Below, piece by piece: positions 7,251 to 15,934 of a stretch of 64,000 nucleotides of DNA (the first letter of the stretch is position 1; every line of letters begins with the position of its first letter). This stretch comes from Oligoflexus sp. GTDB lineage: Bacteria > Bdellovibrionota_B > Oligoflexia > Oligoflexales > Oligoflexaceae. Location: the NCBI RefSeq assembly GCF_035712445.1, contig NZ_DASTAT010000018.1, positions 1 to 64,000 on the forward strand. Direction: 5' to 3'. The position numbers and the translations under genes were made by a program. The notes beneath the pieces are model-generated. The model searched no databases. It was not told where the DNA came from and saw nothing but the letters and a program-made list of their open reading frames with translations.

Positions 7251-8096
7251 ATGAAATTTTCTCCTGCTGTGTTGCTCCTGACTCTTCTTCCCGTTGCTTG
7301 TCATGAAAGTAATTCCTCCAAGACAAATGGAATCGGAACAAATCGCGAATATCAACCTATGACCGTTCTGAAACATTACACTCTCGATAGCGATTTTGTA
7401 GATGCCATCGAATATATTTCGAACGCACAAGCCAAAATCTACGTTGCTGACGTGAAGAAATTAGATGGCAACGTCGAAACAGCTATCTATGCCGCGACTG
7501 AAGATGAAGCCCGGGTTGTTGCTACGAACCAGGTTGTAAAACTTGACGCAAATTATACTGGTTCCCTGGATCCTGTTGCATTGTGCATGTATGAAAAGAC
7601 CGATGCTTGTGACCTGAACTGGGAAAACGATGCCTTCACCCTCATTGACAAAAAGAGGGGAACCACATTTAGAATCACGCCCATCGTGAATAACAAACGC
7701 GAAGAGGTCACGATTAGTACCAGTCAGGACGGAAAGTCCGTGACAATGACTTTTGAAAATGAAAGCGTATCCATCAACCGCTTGGAACAGGATATGGATG
7801 AATACGGAGCGGGCGCAAAACTCGCGAATGGTGATGCTTTCGAATTTAACAGCTACTCAGCTGGCAAAGATAAGACCAAGGTCGTAACGATCAAAGAACT
7901 GTGCGAAGCCGGCCAAATTAGTATTTGGAATGACAGTGGGGACAACCTCCTGGGTGCCGAAGCTTATCCGGCCAGCGAGTTCACCAAAGACTGTTCGCAA
8001 CCCAAGACGATTACTCTCAAGATTGCGGAAGCCTCCAAGTATGTATTCCAGGACTATTATTTCGTTGGCGGCCGACTGCTTAAATTTCGCCCCTAA
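7251..8096 (+). CDS. Predicted lipoprotein of unknown function
   Basis: 281 residues. MKFSPAVLLLTLLPVAC is a signal peptide ending in a lipobox (L-P-V-A-C), so the mature protein should be lipid-anchored at Cys17. The rest is acidic, has several Cys pairs (CMYEKTDAC, and two more near the C-terminus) and shows no domain I recognise. I place the start at ATG 7251, with GGAAAGG upstream; the open frame begins at 7167, but that extension would bury the signal peptide. The gene is transcribed away from the Fic operator array, so the array could also control it. Confidence 0.7.
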   Translation: MKFSPAVLLLTLLPVACHESNSSKTNGIGTNREYQPMTVLKHYTLDSDFVDAIEYISNAQAKIYVADVKKLDGNVETAIYAATEDEARVVATNQVVKLDANYTGSLDPVALCMYEKTDACDLNWENDAFTLIDKKRGTTFRITPIVNNKREEVTISTSQDGKSVTMTFENESVSINRLEQDMDEYGAGAKLANGDAFEFNSYSAGKDKTKVVTIKELCEAGQISIWNDSGDNLLGAEAYPASEFTKDCSQPKTITLKIAEASKYVFQDYYFVGGRLLKFRP

Positions 8097-8118
8097 TAGG
8101 CCCTGGTTGCAACAAAAA

Positions 8119-8150
8119 GCCCTGCCATGCGTCTTACTTCTGTGCAGGGC
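8119..8150 (+). other. Stem-loop after lipoprotein gene
   Basis: GCCCTGC and GCAGGGC separated by 18 bases, 22 bases after the stop codon. No T-run follows, so it is at best a weak terminator or an mRNA-end structure. Confidence 0.4.
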
Positions 8151-8189
8151 CTTGAACCCGATTAACCCCCTTAAATCATGAGATTGTCT

Positions 8190-8405
8190 ATGAATAAGTT
8201 TTCAGTCGCCGTCGGTAACCTGGCTTTTGCTGCCCTTTTAACTGGTGCCTTGACCGCTTGCGTCACATCTGCCCCAGGCACTTCAGCAAAGCAGACCTGC
8301 GTACAGCAGGAAGCCGTGGTCGGCTCACGCCTGTCCCGCAGCACCTGCAAGCCCGCTGCAGCTACGAGCACAGCTGAGACCAAACCTTCGACTGAGGTCC
8401 ATTGA
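8190..8405 (+). CDS. Small predicted lipoprotein
   Basis: About 71 residues with a signal peptide ending LTAC (lipobox), then a short Thr/Ala-rich mature part with a GSRLSRSTCK motif. The function is unknown. ATG 8190 gives a normal signal peptide; an in-frame ATG at 8178 would add four residues and is equally possible. A clear terminator follows 25 bases after the stop. The GSR-x-RSTC motif recurs, from memory, in short secreted proteobacterial proteins, but I cannot name the family. Confidence 0.6.
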   Translation: MNKFSVAVGNLAFAALLTGALTACVTSAPGTSAKQTCVQQEAVVGSRLSRSTCKPAAATSTAETKPSTEVH

Positions 8406-8429
8406 TTGAACCTGAAGATTTGAATAGAG

Positions 8430-8460
8430 ACCCGACTCTTCACACGAAGGTCGGGTTTTA
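8430..8460 (+). terminator. Rho-independent terminator
   Basis: ACCCGAC and GTCGGGT flank a 13-base loop and are followed by TTTTA. It ends the small lipoprotein transcript. Confidence 0.7.
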
Positions 8461-8471
8461 TATTCTGACTA

Positions 8472-8768
8472 TCAGCCCGGACAATTTACGGGCATACAGA
8501 CACTATCCAACGTGCAGGCGAAGCAGGAACTCATTCCAGGACCTTCGTCACATGGAGCTTCCGAACGCATATACCAACGCGTACTTTTTCCCCATCGCGT
8601 TGTGCCGCCACCACAGGTCAGAAGCCGTCCACCCACCTCATTTTCAAAGTTAGGACCATCAAAGTAAATCGTTTCGACTTCCTTTGAAGGACGCGATGTA
8701 GCCTGATTGGCTGCAAAAAGAGACGAGAGCATGAGCACGGCCGACAGCATTCCTAAACGCAACTTCAT
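8472..8768 (-). CDS. Secreted small Cys-rich protein, DUF6289-like
   Basis: 98 residues with a signal peptide (MKLRLGMLSAVLMLSSLFA). The mature part contains IYFDGPNFENEVGGR, then CGGGTTRWG and several Cys, resembling from memory the small exported DUF6289 family (YYSD...VVGxR..CxG...WG). I start at 8768 because GGAGG stands there at proper distance; the frame is open to 8801. The function of such proteins is unknown. It converges on the small lipoprotein gene. Confidence 0.55.
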   Translation of the reverse strand: MKLRLGMLSAVLMLSSLFAANQATSRPSKEVETIYFDGPNFENEVGGRLLTCGGGTTRWGKSTRWYMRSEAPCDEGPGMSSCFACTLDSVCMPVNCPG

Positions 8769-9052
8769 ACTTGAACCTCCAAACGATGTTTGCATTGTCA
8801 TATGAGTTCACACGAAGAAAGACGGGATGCCTGTGAATTTGCTGCGAGCTTGCGGATATCTTTTAGGGAAGGAGCTAGGAATTCTACCAAGGCCAGAAAG
8901 TGTTGATGAGTCATAGGCATTCAAAACGCACAAGATAAGCCCCTAATTCGAATCTTGGCCATTTGTATATTTCGGGACGTTGACACGGATTGCACAGCTC
9001 GTTTAATCACATTCCAAATGGCAATTTCAACGAACGAGAATGTGAGGAAAAT

Positions 9053-10729
9053 ATGAAGAACCCGCATTGGAATCGACTCGTTTACTTATTCTTTACTGCA
9101 GTCGTAGGCTCACAAATACCGAGTTCCCTGTCGTGGGCGGATGGACAAGAGGACCACTGTTCAGAGATGGCTGAACATGGCCTGGGCTCCTACACATTTC
9201 CCATAAGCACCAGCAATCCTGAAGTGCAAAAGCTTATGAACCAAGGCATGAATTGGGCCTTTGGCTTTAATCACGACGCTGCGGAAGAGCGATTTCAGGC
9301 CGCGATCAAACTGGATCCGGAATGTGCGATGTGCTACTGGGGACTGGCTTACGTAAAAGGTCCCAACATCAATGCCCCCATGACAGAAGCTGCTGTTCCT
9401 GTTGCGTGGAATGCGCTGCAGCAAGCTCTTTCGAAAGTGAATAATGTTAGCCCTAAGGAGAAGGCTCTCATTGAGGCTCTCGCTGCACGTTACAGGGAAA
9501 CACCAGCAGCCGACCGACAAACGCTGGACAAAGAATACGCCCAGGCTATGAAATCAGTCGCGCTTGCTTATCCCGAGGATGAGAACATCGTTACGCTCGC
9601 TGTTGAAGCAATGATGGACACCATGCCCTGGAATTACTGGACTCCAGAGGGCCAGCCTCGCGAGGGGACTGAAGAAATGATTGCATCGCTGAAACGAGTC
9701 CTGGATAAAAACCCAGTGCATCCAGGCGCGATTCACTTTCTGATCCATATTGTGGAAAGAGAAAGACCTGAACTCGCAGAGGAAGCGGCGGACCGTCTTG
9801 TGAACCTTGTGCCCGGAGCTGGACACCTTGTTCACATGGCCTCGCACATCTATATCCGGGTGGGGCGCTATCATGATGCTTCGCAAGTGAATGAAGCAGC
9901 GATCAAAGCTGATCAGGAATATATCGCCATGTGCCCGGCTACGACCGGCTTCTATCACATGCTCTATGTACCTCATAACTATGATTTCCTGGTCGCCGCT
10001 GCCGGTCTCGAAGGACGTCGCGCCCTTGCTTTGCAAACCGCAGAAGATCTAAGGAAATATATCACTCCGCTCGCCAAGCAATCCCCGGATACCCTCGACC
10101 TTCAGCAGTTCTGGTCCACACCACTTCTGGTTTCCACTCGCTTCGAAGACTGGGATCGCGTCCTGGCTGAGCCTGAACCCGAACAGAACTGGGCTTATGC
10201 CCGCGCGCTTTGGCATTTTGCTCGGGCCAAAGCACTGACGAATAAAGGCAAATTTGAAGAGGCCCAGCAGAATATTGCCCAACTTGAAACATTGGCCCAG
10301 GCACCTGCGATGAAAACCTCGCTTCTTGCAGGACTCAATCCCGCGTCTACCGTTCTGAGCATCGGCATCGCGGAAGCCAAAGGCGTCCTGGCTGCGGCAC
10401 AAAAGGACTACGCGAAGGCCATTCAGGATTTGACTCAGGCTGTCGCGATTCAGGATAGTCTGACCTATATCGAGCCACCAGCCTGGTATCAATCCCCGCA
10501 CCTTATTCTTGGCGAGGTCTATCAAACTGCGGGTAAATTCGCTGAAGCTGAACGCGCGTATCGTGAAGATCTGAAAGATTTTCCGAAAAATGGCTGGGCC
10601 TTGTTCGGACTCTACAAAAGTTTGAAGTCTCAGGAGCGTCTTGCGGAAGCAGGGATAGTTCTGGAGGAGTATAAGCTTGCATGGCAATACGCTGATGCCC
10701 CCTCGGGACCTGATCAGGTTGAGAAATAA
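9053..10729 (+). CDS. Secreted TPR-repeat protein
   Basis: About 558 residues with an N-terminal signal or anchor segment (LVYLFFTAVVGSQ) followed by tetratricopeptide repeats: a clear pair around residues 75-115 (FNHDAAEERFQAAIKLDPECAMCYWGL) and more near the C-terminus (EAERAYREDLKDFPKNGWALFGLYKSL). TPRs are protein-binding scaffolds; no catalytic domain is visible. ATG 9053 is chosen for the GTGAGGA upstream; the open frame begins at 8990. It converges on the kinase gene that follows, 11 bp away. The partner is unknown. Confidence 0.75.
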   Translation: MKNPHWNRLVYLFFTAVVGSQIPSSLSWADGQEDHCSEMAEHGLGSYTFPISTSNPEVQKLMNQGMNWAFGFNHDAAEERFQAAIKLDPECAMCYWGLAYVKGPNINAPMTEAAVPVAWNALQQALSKVNNVSPKEKALIEALAARYRETPAADRQTLDKEYAQAMKSVALAYPEDENIVTLAVEAMMDTMPWNYWTPEGQPREGTEEMIASLKRVLDKNPVHPGAIHFLIHIVERERPELAEEAADRLVNLVPGAGHLVHMASHIYIRVGRYHDASQVNEAAIKADQEYIAMCPATTGFYHMLYVPHNYDFLVAAAGLEGRRALALQTAEDLRKYITPLAKQSPDTLDLQQFWSTPLLVSTRFEDWDRVLAEPEPEQNWAYARALWHFARAKALTNKGKFEEAQQNIAQLETLAQAPAMKTSLLAGLNPASTVLSIGIAEAKGVLAAAQKDYAKAIQDLTQAVAIQDSLTYIEPPAWYQSPHLILGEVYQTAGKFAEAERAYREDLKDFPKNGWALFGLYKSLKSQERLAEAGIVLEEYKLAWQYADAPSGPDQVEK

Positions 10730-10740
10730 AACGGAAGGGA

Positions 10741-13356
10741 CTACGCGGCCGCAGACTCTGCAAGAGGCCAACGCACGCGGAGCGTGGTTCCAGGACCATC
10801 TTCGTTATTGAGAAGCTCCACGGCCCCACCCATCTGCTGGACGGCGCTGCGGATCGCAGCTAGTCCCACGCCCCGGCCGCTGGTGTGGGTCAACTGTTCG
10901 GCGGTGGACACGCCTGTGAGGAAAAGAACATCGCTCCACGTCTCTCCAGGTCCGGGGGTCCAACGTCGTTCATAGGCCAAAGTCTTCAGTTTTTGAAGAT
11001 CCAGCCCAGCCCCGTTATCCCGCAGCGTGAGGACACGTTCCCGGCCGATTTGTGCGGCGGTGAGGGCGAAGGAGGCGGCGGGGATCACGCGGCCTTCTTT
11101 TCGCGGGAGGATGAATCCATGATCGGCCGCGTTGGTCAGACCATGGAGGAGAATTTCATCAAGGGCCAGCAATTCATCGGGACGGAAGCGAACGGATTCA
11201 TCGATCTGCAGACGGGCCAGGGAAATGCCCGCGGCCGCCAGCTGCTGCTCCAACGCTGAGCGATAGTGGGTGACAAGATCGAGCAGGCTCTGCGGTTCTG
11301 CCTTTGTACTGGATTTTCCGAGTATATGCTGCATGGCCCGTGTGTAACGGCCGCCCGCAGCCGCAAGATCTTCCAAACTGCGTTCGATCTCAGACTTTTT
11401 TAGAGTCTGAAACGCATCCTCAAGCCGATGGGCTTCATCCTGAAGATCCTTAAGACCAAGGGCACGAGCGCTTCCTTTGAGACGATGCGCGAGGCGACTG
11501 GCGGTATTTTTATCGTCTGCTTGGAGGATGGAGTGTTTGAGCTCTTCGAGGAGATGGGGAAGCTCCTGAAGAAACGAGGAAACCGCCCGCGGATGACAGG
11601 CGAGGATCTGCTGCGCATAGACCAGCATGCGATCCGCATCCTGCCGTGCGTGTTCTGAAAGACGCTGCAGGTCCTTGATGGCCGTAACGTTGCGCATTAC
11701 CAGGAGCACCGAGACGATCACATCCTGATCCATCTGAGGCTGCCAGTAGAAAGCAATGTCCTTGTCGTCGATACGCACGTCGGTCGGCAGATTGGATTGA
11801 TTGAGTTCCCAGGCGAGCTCACCTTCACCCCAGCAGGCGCCGAGGCATTGCTTCAACTGCGCCTGAGCATCGACGCTCAGGTCAGTGCGGATGAGGAGTT
11901 GATCCAGGTGCGCACCCTCCAGATCCTGATGACCGATAATGGCCTCCAGGTGACGCGATTTTTCCGGAGCCAAAGCCAGATCAGGACGGATCTGCACAAG
12001 CCCTTCTTCGATGCTCTCCATGATGTTTTGAAGCCGTTTTTGGCTGCGTCTCATATCATTGGCATGACGGCGACTGATTCGCCAGGAGCGGACAGCGAAG
12101 AAGAATGCAAGTGTACAGAAAAGAGCAATGCCGATGAGAGCCCAGGAAAGATTCTGATAGAGTTTCATGTTCTTGAGCTTAAGATCCTTAAGGCGACTCT
12201 CCGCCTTTTGCTGCTGCAGTTCCGCTTCCGCGGCCGCTGAGTCCATGGAATTCTGATAATCAGGTTTCAGATTCTCCACAAAGAAGCGGTAAAACATGCG
12301 CCACATCCTGTTTTCCTCTTCAGGTTTCAAAGACATTCCTGAAAGAGTTGTGGTGAGATCCAGGAGTATTTCAGTGGTCGGCTCCTCAAGTTTGAGGCAG
12401 CTCTGAATGTCGGTCGCGTCTCCTATCAGACGCTTTGTAAGATCGAAGTAGCAGCGAAGAAAAGCCTGCCGGGTTGGGTCCTGTGATAGCGTGAGGTCCA
12501 CAGTCTTAAGCTGCTTGCGGGCCTCGACCGAGTTGCCTTTCAGTGCCCACGCATAGGCCTTGAAAATAGGAATGTCAGCCTTGGCCGGGGAAAAGCCGAC
12601 GGCTTTATCGAGATTGAAAAGAGCCTGATCGTAGTCGCGGAAAAGAAGGAGATGCACGAGCGCAACATTGAAGCTGTTCAGCTGCATCTGGTAAATCGAG
12701 TCAGCAGTGGGGGGCTGAATGGCGGCAAACCAATCCCGGACCTCGGCATAGTATTGCAGGGCCTGGCGCTGGAGGGAGGGTGAGAGCAGGACGTTGGCAT
12801 ACGCCCCCGCGAGATTTTGCTTGCCCGTGGCCATGGCCTCTTCTGCGCGCGGAGGGACGGATTCAAAACTGCGTTTGGCTGCCCGAATGGATTCATGAGT
12901 GTGCCCGGCCATCCGCAGGATTTCACTGCTTTGCGTGAAGATTCCCGAGGCGGTGGTGCGGTCCGGATTGGCCTTAAGGGCTTCCTCGGCGATGGCTTCC
13001 AGCTCATGCGTGCGTTCCAGAATAGGACGTTCCTGGCCAATCACGCAGTTTGCACGGTACTCAAAGTACGAGGGCTGTGGGGGATAGAGCTGGCAATAAT
13101 ACCGGGTCTCCGCAAGCTTGTTGGCGAAAACAAGGTAGCCAGTATAGATGCCGGCTGCGAGGTACTTATGGTTTTTTGTTTGAAGCGGGTCTTCGAGAAC
13201 GTCTTTGAGCTGACGTTTTTCGTCTTCGACTGTTGAATCCTGGCCAGGCTCAGTCCAGAGCAAAAGGTTGATGGCCCGGCGTTGCTCGTCTGATTCTGCA
13301 AAAGCAGCGCCCGCCAGCAGAAGAGCCAGGCTCCCGATTATTTGCAACAGCATCAT
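10741..13356 (-). CDS. TPR-sensor, CheA-like kinase with Hpt and HATPase domains (paralogue 1)
   Basis: 871 residues: signal peptide (1-20), periplasmic TPR-like helical region (20-395), one TM helix (404-422), PAS-like region (about 440-560), Hpt helix bundle with H624 in LAHRLKGSA, and a CheA-type ATPase with N-box N742, DNGAG (780-784) and SGRGVGL (826-832). No dimerising HisKA and no CheW-like domain are visible. It probably autophosphorylates the Hpt His in response to a periplasmic signal and passes the phosphate to a response regulator encoded elsewhere. It has the same layout as the gene at 21900-24611. Confidence 0.8.
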   Translation of the reverse strand: MMLLQIIGSLALLLAGAAFAESDEQRRAINLLLWTEPGQDSTVEDEKRQLKDVLEDPLQTKNHKYLAAGIYTGYLVFANKLAETRYYCQLYPPQPSYFEYRANCVIGQERPILERTHELEAIAEEALKANPDRTTASGIFTQSSEILRMAGHTHESIRAAKRSFESVPPRAEEAMATGKQNLAGAYANVLLSPSLQRQALQYYAEVRDWFAAIQPPTADSIYQMQLNSFNVALVHLLLFRDYDQALFNLDKAVGFSPAKADIPIFKAYAWALKGNSVEARKQLKTVDLTLSQDPTRQAFLRCYFDLTKRLIGDATDIQSCLKLEEPTTEILLDLTTTLSGMSLKPEEENRMWRMFYRFFVENLKPDYQNSMDSAAAEAELQQQKAESRLKDLKLKNMKLYQNLSWALIGIALFCTLAFFFAVRSWRISRRHANDMRRSQKRLQNIMESIEEGLVQIRPDLALAPEKSRHLEAIIGHQDLEGAHLDQLLIRTDLSVDAQAQLKQCLGACWGEGELAWELNQSNLPTDVRIDDKDIAFYWQPQMDQDVIVSVLLVMRNVTAIKDLQRLSEHARQDADRMLVYAQQILACHPRAVSSFLQELPHLLEELKHSILQADDKNTASRLAHRLKGSARALGLKDLQDEAHRLEDAFQTLKKSEIERSLEDLAAAGGRYTRAMQHILGKSSTKAEPQSLLDLVTHYRSALEQQLAAAGISLARLQIDESVRFRPDELLALDEILLHGLTNAADHGFILPRKEGRVIPAASFALTAAQIGRERVLTLRDNGAGLDLQKLKTLAYERRWTPGPGETWSDVLFLTGVSTAEQLTHTSGRGVGLAAIRSAVQQMGGAVELLNNEDGPGTTLRVRWPLAESAAA

Positions 13357-13427
13357 AGGGTTTGATTATCCTCACTGCTATTGTGAAGGAATCAGACCTG
13401 AAGGGACAGGTTCGATTGTTGCCTACG

Positions 13428-14204
13428 TTAGAGCGGTTTGTAAGCCCTCGTTGCGATAAAACATTTCAAAAAGCGATGCACGGGTGCCTTGTCTGCATCC
13501 CAACCATCCTCGTAGAAGCCACTAAGGACGAACCCGGCCTCGAGCTGACCCCCGATCTGATCCTGCAGACTGTGGCCAAAAGCCAACGGCTCACCCTTGG
13601 GAAGAAAACGTTCCCTTTCTTCTGCGGTCAGGCTTGTGAGGTCGCTATAGGGAATGCTGTAGCGCATCTGAGCCAGACCTTCCTTTTCTTTTTCAAAATC
13701 CATGGTAAAGAGGACGGGATTACAAAAGCCCGCAAGACAGGTGCCGCCCTTTTTTAAAACTCGAAACGCTTCACGCCAAACGGGTTTGATATCAGGGACA
13801 AAGACGTTCGAGCAGGGGTGCAAAATAAAGTCAAAACTTGCGTCCGGTATGGCGGAAAGATCGGCCATATCACCTTCAATTGTTCTTAAGGTCAAACCTT
13901 CGCGGCTGGCTACTTCACGGTCGCGAGCCAGCTGCTGCGGAGAATTATCGAAGACTGTAACCTCGGCCCCAGCTGCCGCCATCAGAGGACCTTGCTGACC
14001 ACCGCCTGAGGCCAAAGCCAGAACCTTGCAGCCCTTCCACTGAGGAAGCCAGTCAGAGGGAATAACTTTTTGCGGTGTGAGGAGCATACGGACTTCGCCG
14101 CGTCGAGCGCGGGCGATCTCATCGGTGGAAACCGGGATGGTCCAAGGATTGCCGACTGAAACCTGGTGATCCCAGGCTGATTTATTATAGCGAACAATAT
14201 CCAT
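13428..14204 (-). CDS. Class I SAM-dependent methyltransferase
   Basis: 258 residues. Motif I appears as VLALASGGGQQGP (about 66-78), motif II as VTVFDNSPQQL, then GDMADL and FDFILHPCSNVFV, as in class I methyltransferases of the UbiE/Methyltransf_11 type. The substrate is not evident. It begins 31 bp after the stop of the BpsA-like gene on the same strand and may be in that operon. Its length fits small-molecule methyltransferases. Confidence 0.78.
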   Translation of the reverse strand: MDIVRYNKSAWDHQVSVGNPWTIPVSTDEIARARRGEVRMLLTPQKVIPSDWLPQWKGCKVLALASGGGQQGPLMAAAGAEVTVFDNSPQQLARDREVASREGLTLRTIEGDMADLSAIPDASFDFILHPCSNVFVPDIKPVWREAFRVLKKGGTCLAGFCNPVLFTMDFEKEKEGLAQMRYSIPYSDLTSLTAEERERFLPKGEPLAFGHSLQDQIGGQLEAGFVLSGFYEDGWDADKAPVHRFLKCFIATRAYKPL

Positions 14205-14235
14205 GGTGCACCTCTGTGGTTGGAAGACAGAGATA

Positions 14236-15045
14236 CTAGGGGATTTCTTCCGGGAAAGCGAGCGATGAGGACGATTTGGATCGCCGATAGTCCCAGACGA
14301 GGCAGTCGGAAAAAAAACGGATCTCCCCGAGCGTGAGCGACTGCCGATAGTACGGCCGTGAGAGGCAAAACAGACAGAATCGGCTGAAAAAGTCGAGAGG
14401 ATATGAATTGAAGTTCGGGTGTGTTTCCGAACTTAAAAACCCGCCTTTTTGAAGATTGCGCTCCACTGTTGCCCAGTCGTCCCGTTTGTTCTGAAAAAGA
14501 ATAGGGATGGTCATCATGATCAGCTTGCTTCCCTCGTCCTGTTTGGAACAGGCCAGCGCAGTTTTCAGGAACAGCTCAAGACCTTCGCGGTTGTAAGGTG
14601 GATCAAAGCAGACCAAATCGGCGAAGTGAAATCGCAAGCCGATCGGACAATGAAAGTCCATTTGCTTCAGTTCCAGGAACGGACGGCAATGCTTCGGAAT
14701 GGCTTCTTCGATCTGGTTCAGCACCTTGGCATCACAATCATACACAGTGACCCGGGTGAAACCCAGTTTCATGAGTTCAATAGCGACGAGATCGTCATCA
14801 CCCAGGAGACAAATGCTTTTATGTTGAAAACCTAGACTCAGAAATAATTGAGCCCGGCGCATGCGCGTTTCGGATGTGCAGGGAAGCTGATGATGGTTGC
14901 GCTTCCAACCCTTCAAGATCAGGTTCCCGTCACTGTCGTCGCTCGCGTTGCGTCGACTGGCGCTCAGAAGGTAACTCAGGAAATGCAGCTTGCCGCGCAG
15001 CGGTAGATCCAAAAACTGGCGATGGCTGGGATTGAGAAGGTTCAT
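14236..15045 (-). CDS. BpsA-like aminopropyltransferase (branched polyamine synthase family)
   Basis: 269 residues. It carries LLGDDDLVAIE (81-90) and CFDPPYN (146-152), the two signatures I associate with N4-bis(aminopropyl)spermidine synthase (BpsA, PF01861). BpsA uses decarboxylated SAM to add aminopropyl groups to polyamines. The start overlaps the end of speD by 4 bases (ATGA), and SpeD makes exactly that co-substrate, which supports the call strongly. It is shorter than the roughly 350-residue archaeal enzymes and lacks their N-terminal domain. Linear spermidine synthesis is the alternative product. Confidence 0.75.
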   Translation of the reverse strand: MNLLNPSHRQFLDLPLRGKLHFLSYLLSASRRNASDDSDGNLILKGWKRNHHQLPCTSETRMRRAQLFLSLGFQHKSICLLGDDDLVAIELMKLGFTRVTVYDCDAKVLNQIEEAIPKHCRPFLELKQMDFHCPIGLRFHFADLVCFDPPYNREGLELFLKTALACSKQDEGSKLIMMTIPILFQNKRDDWATVERNLQKGGFLSSETHPNFNSYPLDFFSRFCLFCLSRPYYRQSLTLGEIRFFSDCLVWDYRRSKSSSSLAFPEEIP

Positions 15046-15413
15046 TGCGAAATCTCGAACGTTTTTTCTCTGGATTCAAGGCTTTTGCTGCCCCTTTGCA
15101 CTGTCCTTTCCCGATAGTCCGATGCGGGAAAGATCTTGATGACGGACTGTGCGATCGACTTGAGGTCATAGGCGGAGTTGCATATATAGATATCGACGCT
15201 CACATAGCGATGTTCGGGATAGGTATGAACAGCGACATGGGATTCAGACAGGATGTAGACTCTGGTTTCGCCCTGGGGACTGAAACGATGGGACACGGAT
15301 TGGACGACCTGAAAATTTTGGTTCACTATGATATCCATTTTCTTCTGGAAGATCTCTTCAGAAAATGAGCTGTACCAAATGTCGAGAATAAGATGACGTC
15401 CAAGCGTGTCCAT
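15042..15413 (-). CDS. speD: S-adenosylmethionine decarboxylase proenzyme
   Basis: 123 residues, normal for bacterial class 1B SpeD. It self-cleaves to form a pyruvoyl enzyme that decarboxylates SAM to the aminopropyl donor. Visible are LGRHLILDIW (4-13), the cleavage site E57-S58 in SESHVAVHTYPE, catalytic H63, and C78 in YICN. I choose ATG 15413, with GGAG upstream, not the longer frame to 15461, because it gives the family N-terminus. It is coupled to the BpsA-like gene by an ATGA overlap. Confidence 0.9.
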   Translation of the reverse strand: MDTLGRHLILDIWYSSFSEEIFQKKMDIIVNQNFQVVQSVSHRFSPQGETRVYILSESHVAVHTYPEHRYVSVDIYICNSAYDLKSIAQSVIKIFPASDYRERTVQRGSKSLESREKTFEISQ

Positions 15414-15464
15414 ATCGACTCCATTTCTATAAGAAGGCAAAATAAAACCCATCAATTGCACTGT

Positions 15465-15689
15465 TCACTGAGCTGGCGCGTCTTCCGCAGGGTTGGTCGA
15501 GTTCTCCTGGACTTCAGTGGATTCTTTCTTCTCCGGTACGGCGCACTTCTTCTTTTTCTTGTCCCAGGTTCCACCTTTATCCTGGCATTCCTTCGCCTCT
15601 TTTTTAGACTTGCGGCTGTCCTTGGCTAGCGATACGGAAGCAGGAAGTGAGAGAAACAACAGGAGCCCCAATGCACAAGAAATTTTCAC
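15465..15689 (-). CDS. Small secreted Lys-rich protein
   Basis: 74 residues: signal peptide (MKISCALGLLLFLSLPASVSLA), a basic Lys-rich middle with two Cys (KECQDKGGTWDKKKKKC) and an acidic, Pro/Glu-rich tail. It starts at GTG 15689 with GGAGG upstream. It lies 51 bp before speD on the same strand. The CxxxGGTWDxxxxxC core resembles short exported proteins of unknown role. Confidence 0.6.
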   Translation of the reverse strand: MKISCALGLLLFLSLPASVSLAKDSRKSKKEAKECQDKGGTWDKKKKKCAVPEKKESTEVQENSTNPAEDAPAQ

Positions 15690-15721
15690 GATACCTCCAG
15701 GGAGAAAAGGATGATAGAACC

Positions 15722-15756
15722 CGCCGATGATCGATCATGCTGATCGATCGTCGGCG
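15722..15756. repeat. Long perfect-type inverted repeat
   Basis: Arms of 16 bases (CGCCGATGATCGATCA and TGATCGATCGTCGGCG) around a TGC loop, with a single G:U-type mismatch. It lies 33 bases upstream of the small Lys-rich gene and between divergent genes. No T-run follows on either side, so an operator or RNA hairpin is more likely than a terminator. Confidence 0.5.
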
Positions 15757-15860
15757 AGAGCAAATGAATGAGATTCCTGAGGCTCATGCACAAACCATAC
15801 CTCTCCCAAAACCGTGTCCTGTGATAAGAACTTTGGGTTTGCCCTCTCAGAAATTAGCAG

Positions 15861-15881
15861 AACTGTCAAAGTATGACAGTT
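15861..15881. promoter_or_regulatory. Inverted-repeat operator candidate upstream of LysE-family gene
   Basis: AACTGTCA and TGACAGTT, perfect 8-base arms with an AAGTA spacer, ending 53 bases before the LysE-family start codon. The size and symmetry suit a dimeric repressor or activator. The regulator is not identifiable here. Confidence 0.5.
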
Positions 15882-15934
15882 GGGTGGGCGGCTGGTGGGC
15901 GTGACCCATCTTCCGGTATGATCAGAGGCAGAAC

